A stretch of DNA of 44,175 bases from Candidatus Brocadia sp. WS118. GTDB taxonomy: Bacteria > Planctomycetota > Brocadiia > Brocadiales > Brocadiaceae. The DNA lies in assembly GCA_007618135.1 (NCBI GenBank), contig PHFX01000162.1, forward strand, positions 1 to 44,175. The letters run 5' to 3'. The first letter of the stretch is position 1. The number at the start of each line of letters is the position of its first letter. Made by a program: the position numbers and the translations under genes. Below are positions 7,010-14,305 of the stretch, one piece after another. The notes beneath the pieces were generated by a model. That model did no database searches. It saw only the letters and a list, made by a program, of their open reading frames with translations, and had not been told where the DNA came from.

Positions 7010-8029
7010 ATGAACCTAACTAACAAAGCCCTGCTCATCACCGGCGGCACCGGCTCTCTCGGAAAGGCCTTGACATCACATATCCTGAAATCTAACCCGG
7101 ATATCAAACGCCTGGTCATCTTCTCCCGTGACGAACAGAAGCAGTATCAGATGGCGCAGGAGTTCCCAACCAACCAATTCCCCCAAGTCCGGTATTTCAT
7201 CGGTGATATCCGGGATTATGACCGCCTCAAGCGGGCCCTGAAGGGCATTCATTACGTCATCCACGCTGCGGCCATGAAACACGTCCCCATCGCGGAGTAC
7301 AACCCGATGGAATGCGTGAAGACAAATATCCTTGGAGCAGAAAATCTCATCAATGCCTGCCTTGAAACAGAAGTGGAGCGCGTAGTAGCGCTTTCTACCG
7401 ACAAGGCGGCCGCGCCGATCAACCTGTACGGCGCCACGAAGCTGGCTTCCGATAAGCTGTTCGTAGCCGCCAACAACATCACCGGCTGGAACCCGATCCG
7501 GTTCAGCGTGGTGCGCTATGGGAACGTCATGGGCTCCAACGGTTCTGTCATCCCCTTCTTCCTGAAAAAGCGCAAAGAGGGCGTGCTGCCGATCACTGAG
7601 CCGAAGATGACGCGATTTAACATCAGCCTGCAAGGGGGCGTGGATATGGTGATGCACGCGCTGGAACATGCCTGGGGAGGAGAGATTTTTGTGCCCAAGA
7701 TTCCTTCCTACCGCATTTTGGATGTAGCAGAAGCCATAGGGCCGGACTGTGAAAAGCCGGTCGTCGGCATCCGGCCGGGAGAAAAGATCCACGAGGAGAT
7801 GATCACTTCTTCCGATTCTTATTATACCTACGACTTAGGTAAATACTACGTTATTTTGCCTTCAACGCATAAGTGGAAGTTAGCTGATTTCATTGAAGCT
7901 TTTGGCGCTCAGAAAGTATCTCCTGAGTTTTCTTATAATTCCGGAAAGAACACGGAATGGGAGACGGTGGAAAGCCTTAGAATGCTCATTCAGGAGCATG
8001 TGGATCCGACGTTTGATGTTTATGTTTGA
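7010..8029 (+). CDS. pseB: PseB: UDP-GlcNAc 4,6-dehydratase (inverting)
   Basis: The first enzyme of CMP-pseudaminic acid synthesis. It converts UDP-GlcNAc to the UDP-4-keto-6-deoxy-L-arabino sugar with C5 inversion. It is an extended SDR of 339 residues with an NADP-binding TGGTGSLG (11-18). The PseB/FlaA1-type catalytic region STDKAAAPINLYGATKLASD has Asp131, Lys132, Tyr140 and Lys144. The HAAAMKHVPIAEYNPMECVK segment is diagnostic for the family. The length is normal. The gene starts the Pse module, 276 bp after the ABC exporter and beyond a palindromic element. Its last four codons and stop fall inside one copy of an exact 56-bp tandem duplication. The base composition is more GC-rich than the pse genes downstream of pseC. 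Confidence 0.95.
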   Translation: MNLTNKALLITGGTGSLGKALTSHILKSNPDIKRLVIFSRDEQKQYQMAQEFPTNQFPQVRYFIGDIRDYDRLKRALKGIHYVIHAAAMKHVPIAEYNPMECVKTNILGAENLINACLETEVERVVALSTDKAAAPINLYGATKLASDKLFVAANNITGWNPIRFSVVRYGNVMGSNGSVIPFFLKKRKEGVLPITEPKMTRFNISLQGGVDMVMHALEHAWGGEIFVPKIPSYRILDVAEAIGPDCEKPVVGIRPGEKIHEEMITSSDSYYTYDLGKYYVILPSTHKWKLADFIEAFGAQKVSPEFSYNSGKNTEWETVESLRMLIQEHVDPTFDVYV

Positions 8030-8126
8030 TCCACGGATTTACACTGATTGGGACACAGATTTACACAAATGATGTTTATGTTTGATCCACGGATTTACAC
8101 TGATTGGGACACAGATTTACACAAAT
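8015..8126. repeat. Exact 56-bp tandem duplication including the pseB 3' end
   Basis: Positions 8015-8070 and 8071-8126 are identical 56-bp copies starting GATGTTTATGTTTGATCCAC. The first copy contains the last four codons and stop of pseB (Asp-Val-Tyr-Val-stop), and the second copy repeats them outside the gene. The perfect identity indicates a recent duplication, or an assembly artefact. The body of the unit is made of the ATTTACAC/GATT word family. Confidence 0.95.
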
Positions 8127-8154
8127 TTAGATCACAGATTTTCGCAAGATTGGG

Positions 8155-8556
8155 GTGGATTTGGATGAGCTGAACTTTGCAGAGGAAGAATTTCTACTGG
8201 GTGAGGAAACTTATCAGATTATTGGGGCGGCGATGGCTGTGCACCGAGAGCTAGGTCATGGTTTTCTGGAAGCGGTTTATCAGGAAGCGCTGGCTTTAGA
8301 GTTTTTGGAAAAGCACATTCCGTTTGAACAAGAAAAGCCACTGGAAGTCCAATACAAAGGCAGGCCGCTCAGGAAAAAGTATTTTACAGACTTCCTTTGC
8401 TTTGATCAAATCATCATAGAACTTAAGGCGATGGATGGCATACATGATGATCACCTGGCTCAGGTTTTGAACTACCTCAAAGCTACCAACCTGCGCCTTG
8501 GCCTTATTTTGAATTTCGGCACGCCAAGCCTCCAATACAAAAGAGTCATCCTCTAA
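8155..8556 (+). CDS. GxxExxY protein
   Basis: A small protein of 133 residues of the GxxExxY family, PD-(D/E)XK-like. It contains HRELGHGFLEAVYQEALALE (residues about 29-48), which holds the name-giving G-x-x-E-x-x-Y, then FEQEKPLEVQYKGRPLRKKY and a nuclease-like strand pair LCFDQIIIELKA. The start is GTG at 8155, since the first in-frame ATG would fall in the middle of the conserved first helix. The function of the family is unknown. Members are scattered through accessory DNA and often flanked by low-complexity words, as here. The gene sits between pseB and pseC, two steps of one pathway, with repeat-rich DNA on both sides. This suggests a later insertion. Confidence 0.8.
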   Translation: MDLDELNFAEEEFLLGEETYQIIGAAMAVHRELGHGFLEAVYQEALALEFLEKHIPFEQEKPLEVQYKGRPLRKKYFTDFLCFDQIIIELKAMDGIHDDHLAQVLNYLKATNLRLGLILNFGTPSLQYKRVIL

Positions 8557-8704
8557 GCCAATCTGTGCATTGTCCGAAAAAAATTGTACCCCCCTCAAAA
8601 TCTGTGCTAATCAGTGCGTAATCTGAGAAAATCTGTGGAAAACAAAAAAAATTGTAGCCCCCAATAAAAATCTGAGAAAATCTGTGAGTAATCTGAGAAA
8701 ATCT
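8557..8704. repeat. AATCTGTG / AATCTGAGAAAATCTGTG word repeat
   Basis: The spacer between the GxxExxY gene and pseC consists of imperfect repeats of AATCTGAGAAAATCTGTG (around 8618, 8668 and 8689) and two copies of an AAAAATTGTAxCCCCC segment (around 8578 and 8647). The last copies run into the possible N-terminus of PseC. No gene is seen. Confidence 0.7.
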
Positions 8705-9919
8705 GTGGACCCCATCCCCTACGGCCGCCAACACATCACCGACGAAGACATCCAGGCCGTCGTTGATACCCTGCGCTCCGACTACCTCACACAAGGGCCC
8801 CGCATCCCCCAATTTGAGGAAGCCTTCGCGGAATACATAGGCAGCGAGTATGCCGTAGCCGTAGCCAACGGCACCGCTGCCCTCCACCTTTGCACCCTGG
8901 CGCTAGGCGTCAAGGCCGGCGATAAAGTCATCACTACCCCGATCACCTTTGCCGCTTCCGCCAACTGCGTGCGCTACTGCGGAGGCGAAGTGGCCTTTGC
9001 CGATATCGATCCGGAGACGTACCTCCTGGATATTGATAAAGTCCGCGAATTGCTGGAAGCCGCTCCCAAAGGCGCCTATCAGGGGATTATCCCGGTAGAC
9101 TTTGCCGGGCGGGCGGTGGATATGGAAGCTTTTCGGCAACTGGCAGATGAACACGACCTTTGGATCGTCGAAGACGCCTGCCACGCTCCCGGCGGATACT
9201 TCATCGATAGCCAAGGGCAGCAACAGCTGTGCGGCAACGGCAATTTCGCCGACCTGGCCATCTTCTCCTTCCACCCGGTCAAGCACATCGCCACGGGCGA
9301 AGGGGGAATGATCACTACGAATAATAAAGAGCTGTACGAAAAGCTCCAGGTGCTCCGCACTCATGGCATCACTAAAGACAGCAGCCAGTTTCAAAACGGC
9401 CTTGAATTTGCCCTCGGCCAACCGCCAACCGCTAACAGCCAATGGCCAGGCTGGTACATGGAAATGCAAACCCTCGGCTACAACTACCGCCTGACCGACT
9501 TCCAGGCAGCCCTCGGCCTCAGCCAACTCAACCGGGCAGAGGAAGGGCTGAAGCGCCGCCATGAAATCGCAGCAAGATACTATGAAGCATTCAAAAACAT
9601 ACCTCAAATCACCGACCGCAACCACGAATCAGTCAACAGCCGACAGCCAACCCTCAACCCCCACGCCCACCACCTCTACGTAATCGAAGCACAAGGCCGC
9701 TTAGGGTTATACAACTACCTGCGGGAGCACAAAATATATACCCAAATCCATTACATCCCCTGCCATTTAATGCCTTACTATCGGAAGCAAGGATGGAAAG
9801 AAGGGGATTTGGCGAATGCGGAAGCGTATTATAGGGGGTGTATTAGTCTGCCGATGTATCCGGCATTGACTGAGGATGAGCAACTCCTGGTCATTGACAC
9901 AACAACAAACTTTTATTAA
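8705..9919 (+). CDS. pseC: PseC: UDP-4-keto-sugar aminotransferase
   Basis: A PLP-dependent aminotransferase of the DegT/DnrJ/EryC1 family. It makes UDP-4-amino-4,6-dideoxy-N-acetyl-L-altrosamine from the PseB product. The start IPYGRQHITDEDIQAV and the segment LTQGPRIPQFEEAF are typical of PseC. The PLP lysine is Lys193 in SFHPVKHIATGEGG. I chose GTG at 8705, giving about 404 residues. Another GTG at 8684 would add seven residues (MSNLRKS) encoded by the upstream word repeat. Two segments look inserted compared with usual PseC proteins: around GQPPTANSQWPG (9413-9448) and DRNHESVNSRQPTLNPH (9613-9663). Both are encoded by related low-complexity words (AACCGCTAACAGCCAA, CAACAGCCGACAGCCAA) but keep the frame. 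Confidence 0.93.
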   Translation: MDPIPYGRQHITDEDIQAVVDTLRSDYLTQGPRIPQFEEAFAEYIGSEYAVAVANGTAALHLCTLALGVKAGDKVITTPITFAASANCVRYCGGEVAFADIDPETYLLDIDKVRELLEAAPKGAYQGIIPVDFAGRAVDMEAFRQLADEHDLWIVEDACHAPGGYFIDSQGQQQLCGNGNFADLAIFSFHPVKHIATGEGGMITTNNKELYEKLQVLRTHGITKDSSQFQNGLEFALGQPPTANSQWPGWYMEMQTLGYNYRLTDFQAALGLSQLNRAEEGLKRRHEIAARYYEAFKNIPQITDRNHESVNSRQPTLNPHAHHLYVIEAQGRLGLYNYLREHKIYTQIHYIPCHLMPYYRKQGWKEGDLANAEAYYRGCISLPMYPALTEDEQLLVIDTTTNFY

Positions 9920-9925
9920 GAATTT

Positions 9926-11692
9926 ATGACAACGTTTATTATCGAAGTGGCTAACTGCCATGGCGGCGACAAGAACTATCTATTTTCTTTAATAGAGGAA
10001 TTTGAACGTTTCGACGGACATGGTATGAAGTTTCAGCCTTTGCATCCTGACCAAATAGCTACCAAAGACTTTGAATGGTACCCTGTATATCAAAAGTTAT
10101 TATTCAACGCTTCAGAGTGGTCAGAAATAATTTCAAAGGCTGCTCAAACAAAAAAGATTTGGCTAGACCTGTTTGACACCTACGGGGTACAGATATTGAA
10201 TGAAAATTTGTCTTTGATTTCGGGCATTAAGCTGCAAGCTTCAATTTTGTATAACGAACAGGTAATTAATGCCCTTAAAGTCACGGACTGCTCAAATCTT
10301 CGCCTAATAATAAACGTAAGCGCGCTAAGCATAGATGAAATCCGGGAAAGGTTAGAGAGCCTTGAAGCGGGCATTGCCCCCAAAGAAATATTATTGGAAG
10401 TAGGCTTTCAGTCTTATCCCACCTTGTTAGAAGATAGCGGGCTCAATAAACTGCATGCTTTGCGTTCTCAATTTGAGAACAGCTTGGTTTTTGCAGACCA
10501 CGTCGAAGGAACATCAGAAGATGCCATAACTTTACCCTTAATTGCGAGTACGATGGGGGCGGATATCATTGAAAAGCATGTAATGCACAGTAAGTTCGAG
10601 ACCAAATACGATCATTTTTCAGCAATAAAACATGATGTGTATGAAAAGTTGGTGACAAAAATCAACCAGTATGCTGAACTCCCTCATAAACCATTCATAA
10701 ACGATAAGGAGAAGCGGTACCTGAGCAATAGTATACAAATACCCTTAGCCGGCACCGGCCTGCCTAAAGGGCATGGGATATCCGTTTCTTCAGACCTTAA
10801 TTTCAAGAGGAGCGGGCAAAAAGGATTAAGCGTCACAGAATTAAAAAAATTAATCAATGAAAAAAATATTCTGGCAGTTTCAGTGGACGAAGGAAGTTCA
10901 TTTAAAAAAGAATACTTTAAAAAAGCTACCATAGCTACAATTATTGCGGGGCGATTAAAGTCTTCAAGGTTAAAGCGAAAGGCAATCCTGAAAATCGGAG
11001 ATTTGCCTTCTATTGAAAAATGTATTCAGAGCTGTTTAAGAATCAAAGACACCAATTATACGGTACTTGCAACGTCAACTGTGGAAGAGGATGCAGAGCT
11101 GGAGCAGTACACTTATTCATCTGCTGTCCACTTTCATCGCGGCCATCCTGAAGATGTTATTCAACGCTACCTGGACGTTACCGATAAATACAATATTGAC
11201 GTGGTAATCAGGGTGACAGCCGATATGCCTTATGTATCACCGGAAATTGCTGAAATTCTTCTGAAGTCCCATTTTGAATCGGGTGCAGACTACACCGCAG
11301 CTAAAGCGTTTTCTGTCGGAACAGCTCCCGAAATCATCAATACACAGGCATTACAAACAGTTAAGGAACATTTTCCAAGCGCAGACTACTCCGAATACAT
11401 GACCTGGTATTTCCAAAATAACAAAGAGCATTTCAGGGTAAATATAGTGGAGTTGCCTGCTCGTCTTGTAAGAGATTACAGGTTGACCGTGGATTATCAG
11501 GAGGACCTGGATATGATGAACAAACTTCAGGACTACTTTGATGAACATAAGATGGAGGGTACCACGGAAGAGTTGTTTAGCTTTTTAGACGCGCATAAAA
11601 CAGTTGCAGAAATCAATGGGCATATTGGGTTAAAATACAAAACGGATTCAGATTTAATTAATACACTTAATATAGTTACAAAAATATCATAG
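9926..11692 (+). CDS. NeuB-like synthase fused to SpsF/PseF-like cytidylyltransferase
   Basis: A two-domain protein of 588 residues. Residues about 1-265 follow the NeuB/PseI sugar-acid synthase family. They have EVANCHGGD (7-15), MKFQ (34-37), and GADIIEKHVMHS (211-222), equivalent to the GAxVIEKHF motif. A divergent SAF-like stretch lies at about 270-330. Residues about 335-588 are a cytidylyltransferase of the SpsF/PseF type, with IIAGRLKSSRLKRKAI (339-354) as the nucleotide-binding loop, GHPEDVIQRYLDV and TADMPYV (Asp433). It is the only PseF-like domain in the Pse module, so I infer that it activates Pse to CMP-Pse. A canonical pseI exists separately at 14292, so the role of the synthase half is unclear. 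The region is AT-rich compared with pseB and pseC. Confidence 0.75.
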   Translation: MTTFIIEVANCHGGDKNYLFSLIEEFERFDGHGMKFQPLHPDQIATKDFEWYPVYQKLLFNASEWSEIISKAAQTKKIWLDLFDTYGVQILNENLSLISGIKLQASILYNEQVINALKVTDCSNLRLIINVSALSIDEIRERLESLEAGIAPKEILLEVGFQSYPTLLEDSGLNKLHALRSQFENSLVFADHVEGTSEDAITLPLIASTMGADIIEKHVMHSKFETKYDHFSAIKHDVYEKLVTKINQYAELPHKPFINDKEKRYLSNSIQIPLAGTGLPKGHGISVSSDLNFKRSGQKGLSVTELKKLINEKNILAVSVDEGSSFKKEYFKKATIATIIAGRLKSSRLKRKAILKIGDLPSIEKCIQSCLRIKDTNYTVLATSTVEEDAELEQYTYSSAVHFHRGHPEDVIQRYLDVTDKYNIDVVIRVTADMPYVSPEIAEILLKSHFESGADYTAAKAFSVGTAPEIINTQALQTVKEHFPSADYSEYMTWYFQNNKEHFRVNIVELPARLVRDYRLTVDYQEDLDMMNKLQDYFDEHKMEGTTEELFSFLDAHKTVAEINGHIGLKYKTDSDLINTLNIVTKIS

Positions 11693-11763
11693 TTTTTGTA
11701 CAGGACGCAATTTTGCATTACTAAGCAAGCTTTTCGCTTTTTAAACGTGTTAAATAAACAAGT

Positions 11764-12390
11764 ATGAATTTTAAAACCGAACAAGAAAACTTTTGGGCAG
11801 GTGATTTCGGCAATGAATATATCAAACGCAACCAAGGTGAAATGCTATTAGCTTCTAATCTGAATTTTTTTACGAAAGCACTGCGTCAAGCAGATAAAAT
11901 CAACTCATGCATCGAGTTTGGAGCAAACATTGGAATGAATCTCAAGGCTTTGAAGTTGTTACAGCCTGGCTTAAAGATAAAAGGAGTAGAAATCAATGAA
12001 ACAGCAGCCAAACAACTTAAAGCCGTAATTGGAATGGACAACGTCTACAATCAATCTATACTTGATTTTGAGCCAATTGAAAAAGTGGATTTATCTTTAA
12101 TTAAAGGTGTACTGATTCATATCAATCCAGATATGTTGCCTGTTGTATATGAAAAATTATACTATGCCAGCAGCCGATATGTTTTGATAGCAGAATATTA
12201 TAATCCATCACCTGTCACCATAAATTACAGAGGGCATACAGATCGTTTATTTAAAAGGGATTTTGCGGGAGAAATGTTAGACACCTATTCTGATTTAAAA
12301 TTAGTTGATTATGGATTTATATACAAGAGAGATGTAAAATTCCCACTTGACGACATTACCTGGTTTTTATTGGAAAAGAGAAATCATTAG
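11764..12390 (+). CDS. Pseudaminic acid biosynthesis-associated methylase
   Basis: A class I SAM-dependent methyltransferase of 208 residues that matches the Pse-associated methylase family (TIGR03587 type). The N-terminal signature is EQENFWAGDFGNEYIKRNQG (6-25). The SAM-binding motif is CIEFGANIGMNL (49-60), followed by GVEIN and the VLIHINPDMLP motif. Family members sit in Pse clusters and are thought to act on the nonulosonic acid or its precursor, but the methylated position is not known. It lies between the synthase fusion and the broken pseH. The ATG start is well supported because the signature begins at residue 6. Confidence 0.85.
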   Translation: MNFKTEQENFWAGDFGNEYIKRNQGEMLLASNLNFFTKALRQADKINSCIEFGANIGMNLKALKLLQPGLKIKGVEINETAAKQLKAVIGMDNVYNQSILDFEPIEKVDLSLIKGVLIHINPDMLPVVYEKLYYASSRYVLIAEYYNPSPVTINYRGHTDRLFKRDFAGEMLDTYSDLKLVDYGFIYKRDVKFPLDDITWFLLEKRNH

Positions 12391-12415
12391 TTATGCAGTC
12401 CAACAATGTGTTTTA

Positions 12416-12641
12416 ATGCCATTTCCCTATCAATACCAGTGCCTTTCGCAGCAAATCTTTAGCAATAGCCTATTTTCCATAGTACCTATACGCTATGAAG
12501 ATCGACATATTATCATGCAATGGCGCAATGAGCAAATTTATCATCTGCGGCAAAACAAACCACTAACCAAAGAAGAACAAGGCCGCTATTTCAATGAAGT
12601 GGTCGCCACACTAGTCGATGAAGGATAACCCGATCAGATAA
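12416..12641 (+). pseudogene. Truncated pseH (GNAT N-acetyltransferase)
   Basis: The ATG at 12416 opens a 70-codon frame matching the N-terminus of PseH-type GNAT enzymes: VPIRYEDRHIIMQWRNEQIY followed by HLRQNKPLTKEEQGRYFNEV. A TAA at 12626-12628 interrupts the frame at DEG-stop. The same frame continues with PDQII, the expected next residues of the family (xxQPDQIL), so TAA replaces a codon such as CAA. Homology ends there and the pseG start follows at 12642. The acetyl-CoA-binding core (about the last 90 residues) is deleted. PseH would acetylate the 4-amino group of the PseC product, so that step must be done by something else, perhaps the formyltransferase at 13667. Confidence 0.8.
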
Positions 12642-13673
12642 TTGAATCCCTTAGCAGATACATCACGTATATTATTCCGGGTAGACGCCAATGCTCAGAT
12701 TGGCTGGGGTCATTTTTATCGGTGCCTGGCACTAGCTCAGATGTTGCAAAAGGATTTCGACATTTGCTTTGCCATGGCCGCTCCGGAGGCTGCAACTCTT
12801 TCTGCGCTTTCTGAAAAGGGCTTTGAAGCCATAGCGTTGCCGGCTCAGGAATATACCGTGCCGGATGAGCGAGGAACACAAGAACTGTCTTTTGATTTAG
12901 GCAATCAACTTGATAAAATAGACATTGTCGTATTAGATGGCTATTGGTTTGGCCCCGCCTATCAACAAGCACTGCGTAAATATCCCGTTAAAATTGCCAT
13001 TATAGAAGATGACGGCAAGGGGTGCTATTGGGCCGATTTAATCATCAATCATGCTCCTGGTATTATGCCACAGGCTTATTATGCGCAACCTTATACGCAA
13101 TTTGCCCTTGGTCTTGAATACGCCTTGCTCCGGCCGGCTTTTCTTGAACAAGCCAGGAAAGTACGCAGCTTTGATAAAATTGAAACTCTGTTCATTTGCT
13201 TTGGCGGTTCCGATTTTAAAAACCTGACTCAAAGCACCCTTGAGGTAGCTCTTGAATTCAAAGGGTTTAAAAAAATCATCGTTGTAACCGGGGCTGCTTA
13301 TCAATTTACCGAAGGTTTCACGTACCTTGTAGCACTTGACCAACGCATCGACCATCGCCATAGCTTAGGCGAGCCACAAATGCTACATGCTATGCTGGAA
13401 GCTGAGCTGGCTATTGTTCCGGCAAGTGGAATTTTGTTTGAATGCCTTGCAGCTCGTTTACTGGTTATTAGTGGCACTTATACGGAAAACCAATTAAAAA
13501 TATATGAAGGTTTTCGAAAATTGAATATTTTTTTTGACGCCATCGATTTCAGTCCAAGCAATCTATCTATGGCTTTAAAAGCAGTTTTCAGAAGCAAAAA
13601 CGAGAATCAGGTTACTACGATTGACGGGCGATCTTATATACGGCTTCAGCAAATTTTTTCTGCTTTATGCTAA
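12642..13673 (+). CDS. pseG: PseG: UDP-sugar hydrolase
   Basis: A GT-B-fold hydrolase that removes UDP from UDP-2,4-diacylamino-2,4,6-trideoxy-L-altropyranose. It has 343 residues. The N-terminus has RVDANAQIGWGHFYRC (13-28, with His24 in the catalytic G-x-GH motif). The UDP-binding half has LFICFGGSDFKN and later LAIVPASGILFECLAA. The start is TTG at 12642, 12 codons before the conserved RVDA. There is no in-frame ATG before the motif. The gene follows directly on the pseH remnant, with 13 bp between that frame's stop and the TTG, and it overlaps the next gene by 7 bp. Confidence 0.93.
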   Translation: MNPLADTSRILFRVDANAQIGWGHFYRCLALAQMLQKDFDICFAMAAPEAATLSALSEKGFEAIALPAQEYTVPDERGTQELSFDLGNQLDKIDIVVLDGYWFGPAYQQALRKYPVKIAIIEDDGKGCYWADLIINHAPGIMPQAYYAQPYTQFALGLEYALLRPAFLEQARKVRSFDKIETLFICFGGSDFKNLTQSTLEVALEFKGFKKIIVVTGAAYQFTEGFTYLVALDQRIDHRHSLGEPQMLHAMLEAELAIVPASGILFECLAARLLVISGTYTENQLKIYEGFRKLNIFFDAIDFSPSNLSMALKAVFRSKNENQVTTIDGRSYIRLQQIFSALC

Positions 13674-14305
13674 AGGTGCAAATACTAGTCGATAATCCAA
13701 CTTCTTGGATTATCCCATACGCTGAGAAATTAGTTTTGTTGCTCCAGCAAAAAGGCTGCCAAGCTAATCTAATTCATGAACATGAAGAGGTGATAAAAGG
13801 AGATATTTTATGCTTACTCTCCTGTGAGCGAGCCTTCAAAAATTTAACCCTAAATCGTCATAATCTTGTTGTTCACGAAAGTGCCCTGCCCAAAGGAAAG
13901 GGATGGTCGCCGGTAACCTGGCAAGTATTGGAAGGTAAATCTACCATACCAGTAACCCTCTTCGAGGCAATAGAAGAAATTGACGCAGGAGAAATTTACA
14001 GCCAATTATTCATTGAACTCAATGGCCATGAACTACTTCCAGAAATAAAACATCAACAAGGGGAAAAAACCATACAACTCATTCTCGATTTTATCATTCA
14101 ATATCCCAATATAAAAGGTGTCCCTCAGAAGGGTATTTCTTCGTTTTATCCAAGGCGAAAACGGAAAGACAATCAACTTGATATACACAAAACCATTGAA
14201 GAACAATTCAATCTGCTTAGAGTATGTGATAATGAGCGCTATCCGGCTTTCTTTATTCGAAATGACAGAAAATACATAATCAAAATATACCATGGTGTTG
14301 AATGA
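13667..14305 (+). CDS. Formyltransferase-like protein, candidate replacement for PseH
   Basis: A 212-residue protein with a formyltransferase core (Formyl_trans_N). The motif VVHESALPKGKGWSPVTWQV (68-87) contains His70 in H-x-S-x-LPxGxGxxP. EAIEEIDAGEIY (100-111) supplies the conserved Asp106. The enzyme would use 10-formyl-tetrahydrofolate to N-formylate an amino sugar. The gene lies between pseG and pseI and overlaps both, in a pathway where pseH is broken. I infer that it formylates the 4-amino group of the PseC product, giving a 7-formamido Pse. 5-acetamido-7-formamido Pse is known from some Pseudomonas aeruginosa glycans. The substrate is not proven by sequence. Confidence 0.75.
   Translation: MLKVQILVDNPTSWIIPYAEKLVLLLQQKGCQANLIHEHEEVIKGDILCLLSCERAFKNLTLNRHNLVVHESALPKGKGWSPVTWQVLEGKSTIPVTLFEAIEEIDAGEIYSQLFIELNGHELLPEIKHQQGEKTIQLILDFIIQYPNIKGVPQKGISSFYPRRKRKDNQLDIHKTIEEQFNLLRVCDNERYPAFFIRNDRKYIIKIYHGVE

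Noticed and set aside
7076-7792. Long minus-strand frame (238 codons) opposite pseB
   Set aside because: It is a shadow of the GC-rich pseB codons. The + strand gene has full motifs and the opposite frame has none.
8015-8126. CRISPR-like direct repeat
   Set aside because: The two copies are directly adjacent without a spacer, only two are present, and one includes coding sequence. It is a simple tandem duplication.
8903-9625. Long minus-strand frame (240 codons) opposite pseC
   Set aside because: It is a shadow frame opposite a well-supported aminotransferase gene and has no recognisable domain.
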